A program made the position numbers and the translations under genes. A stretch of DNA of 17,657 nt, taken from positions 1 through 17,657 of the forward strand of contig JABABF010000204.1 in assembly GCA_014238345.1 (NCBI GenBank). The letters are read 5' to 3'. The notes beneath the pieces are model-generated. The model had not been told where the DNA came from. It saw only the letters and a list, made by a program, of their open reading frames with translations, and did not search any database. This document shows positions 13,319 to 17,657 of the stretch, in pieces. Position 1 is the stretch's first letter. The number at the start of each line of letters is the position of its first letter. The DNA is from Gammaproteobacteria bacterium. GTDB taxonomy: Bacteria > Pseudomonadota > Gammaproteobacteria > JABABF01.

Positions 13319-15105
13319 CGACCGCGCAGAAATTGTCGATCCAAATCGCAGAGAGGATATTCGAGCCAAGTCGGTCGCCCGTGGTTGCACTGCCCACTGC
13401 GCTCAGTGCGCTCCATCGCCCGCAACAGAGCATTCATTTCAGCCAGACTCAGCTGATCATTGGCTCGCACTGCCGCCCGACAGGCCATGGCAGACAACAG
13501 TTCATCGCCGAGGCGTTGCAGGCGATCGCTCGCCCCCACCGCTACCAAGTCAGCGAGTACATCCTGTGCTAGGGCAGCGGCATCTACCTGCCCGAGAGCT
13601 GCTGGCACCGCGCGTACTAGCACGGCATCCTCGCTGGCACGAGACAGCTGCAATCCGGCGCTACCGAGCTCTTCAGCATGGCTTTCAGCGATGTCGGCCT
13701 CGGCCTGAGTGCAACGCAAGCTCACTGGCGGCAACAGCGATTGGCTGGGCACCTGCCCCGCTGTCCGCGCCGCCTTGAGTCGCTCGTAAACCAAGCGCTC
13801 GTGTGCCGCATGCATGTCGACCACCACCAAGCCAGAGCTATTCTCAGCCAAAATGTAGACCCCCTTGAGTAGCGCCAGTGCATAGCCCAGTGGCGGCACC
13901 TCAGCGACAGCGACCTCGCCACCATCAGCCGCATCGGGATCGGGGTGGGCGAGTCCGCGCCAAGCCGCCGTCTGCTCGGCGATCTCCCCTAGATAGGGTC
14001 GCTCGCTGTGTAGCCCAAGCAACTTATGCGATGGCTTTACTCCAGCGGATGTCACCACCGCCGTGACCCCGACGGGCGCGGGCTCTTCCCCCGGACGCAA
14101 CCCAGCCAAGCGCTGCGCTAGGCTACGGTAGATGAAATTACCCACCCCGCGTGCATCGCGAAAGCGCACCTCGGCTTTGGCTGGATGCACATTCATATCC
14201 ACATCCTGCACATCCAACTCAAGATGCAATACATAGGCTGGATGGCGCCCGTGATACATCACATCGGCATAGCTACGTCGCACGGCGTGAGCCGCCATCC
14301 GGTCACGCACAGCACGTCCATTGACAAACAGATACTGTTGGTCGGTCTGCGAGCGGCTGTAGCGCGGTGTGGCAATCCATCCCCACAGAGAGAAAGAGCC
14401 GTCTCGACAATGCAATGCCACACACTGTTCAGCGAATTCCGGCGAACACAGCGTGGCCAGCCGCTCTTCTTGATGTGCCACATCGGCGCAGGGAGACACA
14501 GCTAAGCGGGAACGACCATCAGCACATAGCTCAAAGCCCATCCCGGCGTGGCCGAGCGCGAGGGTGCGCATGACCCGATCGACCTGCAACAGTTCGGTGC
14601 GGGCGGTGCGCAAGAATTTGCGTCTGGCGGGTACATTGAAAAACAGCTCTGACACGGTCACCAAAGTACCGGCAACACCTGGTGCCGGATGCGGGGTAGG
14701 CACAGCCTCCCCAGGTGCCGACTCAAGCAGGAATGCATCCCGTGCCCCAACGGCGCGAGATAGCAGGGAGATGCGCGACACCGAGGCGAGACTGGCCAAC
14801 GCCTCACCACGAAAACCCAAGGTGGCAACCTGCCGCAACTCCTCAAAGCTGACGATCTTGCTGGTCGCATGACGCGCCAAAGCGAGCGGCAGATCCTCGG
14901 CGATGATGCCTGCTCCATCATCGCGCACACAGATACGGCGCAAGCCGCCCTCTTCTACTTCGACAGCGATGTTGACAGCGCCCGCATCTACACTGTTCTC
15001 CACCAATTCCCGCACTGCCGAGGCAGGGCGCTCAATCACTTCGCCAGCAGCGATTTGATCAACCAACGCGCTATCCAAGGCGTGAATGCGCTCACTACCG
15101 CTCAT
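13315..15105 (-). CDS. mutL: DNA mismatch repair protein MutL with endonuclease motif
   Basis: 596 residues. The GHKL ATPase half has ENSVDAGA (36-43), DDGAGI (62-67), RHATSKI (78-84) and GFRGEALAS (97-105), with the transducer domain NVHPAKAEVRF at 305-315. The C-terminal dimerisation domain contains VDMHAAHERLVYE at 429-441. This fits the metal-binding endonuclease motif DQHA(x)2E(x)4E in its DMHA form, seen in Pseudomonas. ACRAAVRAND (541-550) and QCNHGRPTW (572-580) complete the site. This MutL should therefore nick DNA itself, and no MutH would be needed. The Ala/Pro-rich linker is at about 330-400. The ATG overlaps the amiB stop by one base (TAATG), and the stop overlaps the miaA start. 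Confidence 0.97.
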   Translation of the reverse strand: MSGSERIHALDSALVDQIAAGEVIERPASAVRELVENSVDAGAVNIAVEVEEGGLRRICVRDDGAGIIAEDLPLALARHATSKIVSFEELRQVATLGFRGEALASLASVSRISLLSRAVGARDAFLLESAPGEAVPTPHPAPGVAGTLVTVSELFFNVPARRKFLRTARTELLQVDRVMRTLALGHAGMGFELCADGRSRLAVSPCADVAHQEERLATLCSPEFAEQCVALHCRDGSFSLWGWIATPRYSRSQTDQQYLFVNGRAVRDRMAAHAVRRSYADVMYHGRHPAYVLHLELDVQDVDMNVHPAKAEVRFRDARGVGNFIYRSLAQRLAGLRPGEEPAPVGVTAVVTSAGVKPSHKLLGLHSERPYLGEIAEQTAAWRGLAHPDPDAADGGEVAVAEVPPLGYALALLKGVYILAENSSGLVVVDMHAAHERLVYERLKAARTAGQVPSQSLLPPVSLRCTQAEADIAESHAEELGSAGLQLSRASEDAVLVRAVPAALGQVDAAALAQDVLADLVAVGASDRLQRLGDELLSAMACRAAVRANDQLSLAEMNALLRAMERTERSGQCNHGRPTWLEYPLCDLDRQFLRGR

Positions 15106-16442
15106 TACTGCATAGCAGCTTGAACTGCTGGGATCAATAACAACTGTCCCACCTGCAACTTATCCAAATCAGTCGTTAAGGCATTATGGCGCACTATGTC
15201 TTCTACACTAACACCATAGCGCTCAGCCAATAGCCATAAATTCTCTCCCGGTTGCACCGTGTGACGCAGGTTGGCATTGCTCTGTAGCCAAGCCAGCCAG
15301 CTGCCCTCTGGGGGATGGGCAATAAAAAAGTCCCGCACTCCTGATAACAAAGCATTAACCAGCAAATCTTGATATTCGGCACTCCCCAGACGACGCGCCT
15401 CACGCACATTAGACAAAAAACCGAGTTCGAGCAACAAAGATGGCACATCAGGCGCACGTAATACCACAAAATTGGCTTGCTCCACCTGTTTTTTGTGCAG
15501 GCGCACCACCTTGGCCAGAGATTGCAAGAGCGGTGCAGCAATCACAGCCGCCCGCTGACGGCTGGCATGCAACGACAAATCGTAGAGGACACTGCGCACA
15601 TCCTCTGGCTTCTCTGCCAACGGCAGGCCATCGATCTGTGGTACTCGGTTCTCACGCTGTGAGAGAAAATAAGCTTCACGGCTTGAAGCATCCTTCTCTG
15701 ATAGCATATAAATCGCCGCGCCGCGTGTACGACTCCAACCGCTACTGGCTATGGAATCAGCATGTATGGACAGCATCAAATGGGCACCCTGCTCACGGGC
15801 GAAACGGCGGCGCGCAACCAGATCGATGAAACGGTCAGAATCGCGCGATAACCGCACGGAAAAGCCAGGCTCTTGGTCCAAGCGCCGCTGTAATTTCTTG
15901 GCCACAGCTAATACCACATCTTTCTCAAGTAGCCCGCTGGATGATGTGGCTCCGGGGTCGCGCCCACCGTGGCCAGCATCGATCACCACCACCACCTCAC
16001 TGGCACCGACATCTCCAGGAGCCGGTGTCTGCAATGCTTCAGCACCCGTGTTCAGCACCAGCGCCAAGCGATGGCCATGCTGGCGATTTGGCGCCAATTT
16101 GAGTAACTTCGGTAGCGTAGCACGGCTCAACTCAACGACGAGGCGCAATCCGCCATCGCTGCGCTGACTCATACGCAGGTCGGCTATAGGCGAACCATGC
16201 AAACCGGGGAGAGAAATCTTGTCGGGGCGCTTCGTCGCAGCCAAGTCGATGATGATGCGCGGCGGCTTGGCAAGCCGCGAATGTTCGTAGCGAGGAGCCT
16301 CGGTGCAATCCAATACTAAGCGCCACAACTGCGCGGTATCGTATTCCAAACGCAGACCAAGCAACTGATTGGCAGCACTAATCGATACTGACCACAGCGC
16401 AAGAGCCACCACGCACAGTGCCTTGGCACACAGCCTAGCCAT
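15105..16442 (-). CDS. amiB: N-acetylmuramoyl-L-alanine amidase (AmiB/AmiC type) with AMIN and LysM domains
   Basis: 445 residues. A Sec signal peptide (residues 1-23 or 24, hydrophobic core VVALALWSVSI, cleavage near SAA) sends it to the periplasm. An AMIN domain at about 27-130 targets the septum. The Amidase_3 domain at about 150-371 has zinc ligands H158 (DAGHGGRDPG), E173 (LLEKDV) and H227 (SIHADS), and the catalytic E339 (LLLELGFLSN). The C-terminal LysM domain (393-437) binds peptidoglycan. It cleaves septal peptide cross-links so that daughter cells separate, and the insert at about 255-320 is the regulatory helix region that EnvC/NlpD-type activators release. The start is well supported: AGGAGGT at 16452-16458 lies nine bases from the ATG. 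It lies 30 bases after tsaE and is coupled to mutL. Confidence 0.94.
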   Translation of the reverse strand: MARLCAKALCVVALALWSVSISAANQLLGLRLEYDTAQLWRLVLDCTEAPRYEHSRLAKPPRIIIDLAATKRPDKISLPGLHGSPIADLRMSQRSDGGLRLVVELSRATLPKLLKLAPNRQHGHRLALVLNTGAEALQTPAPGDVGASEVVVVIDAGHGGRDPGATSSSGLLEKDVVLAVAKKLQRRLDQEPGFSVRLSRDSDRFIDLVARRRFAREQGAHLMLSIHADSIASSGWSRTRGAAIYMLSEKDASSREAYFLSQRENRVPQIDGLPLAEKPEDVRSVLYDLSLHASRQRAAVIAAPLLQSLAKVVRLHKKQVEQANFVVLRAPDVPSLLLELGFLSNVREARRLGSAEYQDLLVNALLSGVRDFFIAHPPEGSWLAWLQSNANLRHTVQPGENLWLLAERYGVSVEDIVRHNALTTDLDKLQVGQLLLIPAVQAAMQ

Positions 16443-16472
16443 CCACCTTCCACCTCCTCATCAAGTTTCTCA

Positions 16473-16934
16473 TCAATACCAACCCCGAGCCAACTGACAG
16501 CCACGTTCACTTAGGCTCCGCCAACGCGCCATACGCGCCGCACCGCAACTCAACAAATCCAACACCAAGTCGGGGGGCGGCAAAGCGCACGCCATCCGTT
16601 CCGGCCATTCCACCAGCCACAAATGGTTGCCGACGAGGTCATCGTCTAGGCCGAGCATCTCCAGCTCCAGCCCCTCCTGCAGACGATAGCAATCCAAGTG
16701 ACTCACAGATAATCCAGCCAGCTCATAGCGCTCAACCAGCGTGTAGGTAGGGCTACAAACAGCACCACTGTAGCCCAGCGCAGACAACACCCCACGACTA
16801 AAAGTGGTCTTCCCCGCGCCAAGGTCACCGCGCAAAAACACCACCCCACCACCCCAACTAAAGCGACCTAAACGGCGGCCAAAGGCCAACGTCTCAGGAC
16901 TGCCAGCGAGGTAAATTTCTGCAGCTTCCATCAT
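16473..16934 (-). CDS. tsaE: tRNA threonylcarbamoyladenosine biosynthesis ATPase TsaE
   Basis: 153 residues from the ATG at 16934, equal to the E. coli protein. The start was chosen because it makes an ATGA overlap with the nnrD stop; the longer frame back to 16979 would add residues overlapping nnrD. The Walker A motif GDLGAGKT is at 36-43, SPTYTLVERYE at 61-71 is the switch region, D81 lies in HLDCYRL, and LVEWPE at 107-112 is the conserved C-terminal signature. TsaE is the ATPase that works with TsaB and TsaD to form t6A at position 37 of ANN-reading tRNAs. The neighbours nnrD and amiB match the widespread nnrD-tsaE-amiB order. Confidence 0.96.
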   Translation of the reverse strand: MMEAAEIYLAGSPETLAFGRRLGRFSWGGGVVFLRGDLGAGKTTFSRGVLSALGYSGAVCSPTYTLVERYELAGLSVSHLDCYRLQEGLELEMLGLDDDLVGNHLWLVEWPERMACALPPPDLVLDLLSCGAARMARWRSLSERGCQLARGWY

Positions 16935-17657
16935 GCTGACACAGCCTCGTTCGGAGATTGGCATAGCAACCGTAGCCACGGCAACAAATCTGAGGCCATC
17001 ATGCCGCGCTCACCACCTTCCAGAGCGGCCATATCTCCGGCACGAGCATGCAGGCAAACACCAAAACGGGCGGCGCTCGTCGCTGTTGAGCCCTGAGCCA
17101 ATAACGCACCGAGTACACCGGCCAGCACATCACCACAACCGCCACTGGCCATGCCGGGATTGCCGTCAGAGCACAATGCCATGGTCCCGCTATTATCGGT
17201 CACCAAACTACCGCTACCCTTGAGTACGACCACACCACCGCACAGCTGCTGTAACTGTGCTACAGCAGCCAGCCGATCTGCCTGCACCTCCGCTATCTCA
17301 CAGCTGAGCAACCGCGCCGCCTCACCGGGGTGCGGTGTACTAATATGCACAGAATCAGCTGACAGCACGGGATCCTGAGCCGCCAATATATTCAGTGCAT
17401 CGGCATCGATCACTATGGGGAGTCCGGCATTGAGTGCCCGCCGTAGCAGCTGTGCAGACCAAGTGCTTTGACCAAGTCCGGGGCCGACCACCAAGGCGCT
17501 GGCTCGCGCCAATACTGGGTCGAGTTCGCGACCCGAACGCACCCCCCGCACCATAATCTCTGGCGCAGCCGCCGCCAGCGCCGTCGCGTGATCTGGATGC
17601 GTGGCCAGAGACACCAGGCCAGCACCCGTGCGCGCCGCTGCCAGAGCGCACAACAGA
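16931..17657 (-). CDS. nnrD: ADP-dependent NAD(P)H-hydrate dehydratase (C-terminal part; 5' end outside window)
   Basis: The - strand frame is open to the window edge, giving about 242 residues of the carbohydrate-kinase-like dehydratase domain. Its start lies beyond 17657, and a TTG at 17653 that could be called a start is internal, since the sequence LLCALAAARTGAGLVSLATH is mid-domain in the family. Visible signatures are VGPGLGQS, VIDADALNIL, STPHPGEAARLL, VVLKGSGSLVTD and GNPGMASGGCGDVLAG, which carries the catalytic Asp. The enzyme repairs damaged NADHX/NADPHX using ADP. In most bacteria it is fused behind an epimerase domain (NnrE); whether that is so here cannot be seen. The stop codon overlaps the tsaE start (ATGA). 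Confidence 0.93.
   Translation of the reverse strand, partial: LLCALAAARTGAGLVSLATHPDHATALAAAAPEIMVRGVRSGRELDPVLARASALVVGPGLGQSTWSAQLLRRALNAGLPIVIDADALNILAAQDPVLSADSVHISTPHPGEAARLLSCEIAEVQADRLAAVAQLQQLCGGVVVLKGSGSLVTDNSGTMALCSDGNPGMASGGCGDVLAGVLGALLAQGSTATSAARFGVCLHARAGDMAALEGGERGMMASDLLPWLRLLCQSPNEAVSA

Noticed and set aside
16931..17653. TTG at 17653 as the true start of nnrD
   Set aside because: The encoded sequence there is internal to the dehydratase domain and the frame stays open to the window edge.

Overview
The window looks like a stretch of ordinary gammaproteobacterial chromosome. Its left end has a small set of + strand genes. A single long block of conserved housekeeping genes then runs on the - strand from about 17.6 kb back to 1.7 kb. 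No transposase, integrase, phage gene, CRISPR array or toxin module was seen. The block order nnrD-tsaE-amiB-mutL-miaA-hfq-hflX-hflK-hflC-hisZ-purA, followed by a tRNA-Leu, is the arrangement known from Pseudomonas and relatives. It is not the enteric form, which lacks hisZ. MutL carries the endonuclease motif, which also argues against an enteric or other MutH-containing organism. I cannot name the genus.

Layout. 1-103 (-): first codons of an RppH-type Nudix hydrolase, cut by the window edge. 178-1548 (+): a HAD-superfamily phosphatase and a PaaI-like hotdog thioesterase. 1549-1718: convergent intergenic DNA. 1719-5494 (-): ubiI, ubiH and pepP, transcribed pepP-ubiH-ubiI with overlapping ends. 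5515-5601 (+): tRNA-Leu(CAG), lying against the direction of its neighbours and with a good promoter inside the opposing pepP start region. 5611-11407 (-): purA, hisZ, hflC, hflK, hflX. 11495-12076 (-): hfq, with an AT-rich 291-bp leader region at 12077-12367. 12368-17657 (-): miaA, mutL, amiB, tsaE and the 3' part of nnrD.

The - strand genes are packed with ATGA, TAATG and TGATG junctions, which suggests translational coupling and one or a few long transcripts. Functions cover NAD(P)H repair (nnrD), tRNA modification (tsaE, miaA), septal peptidoglycan splitting (amiB), mismatch repair (mutL), RNA regulation (hfq), ribosome rescue (hflX), control of FtsH proteolysis (hflK/hflC), histidine and purine synthesis (hisZ, purA), proline-peptide turnover (pepP) and ubiquinone hydroxylation (ubiH, ubiI).

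The most unusual item is Hfq. It has an acidic insertion of about 25 residues between the two Sm motifs, several changed RNA-pocket residues, and a long glycine/arginine-rich tail. Other points worth checking are the missing conventional start for the HflX N terminus, the opposed tRNA-Leu inside the purA-pepP block, altered FAD-motif residues in UbiH, and a nine-C coding tract in hflK.
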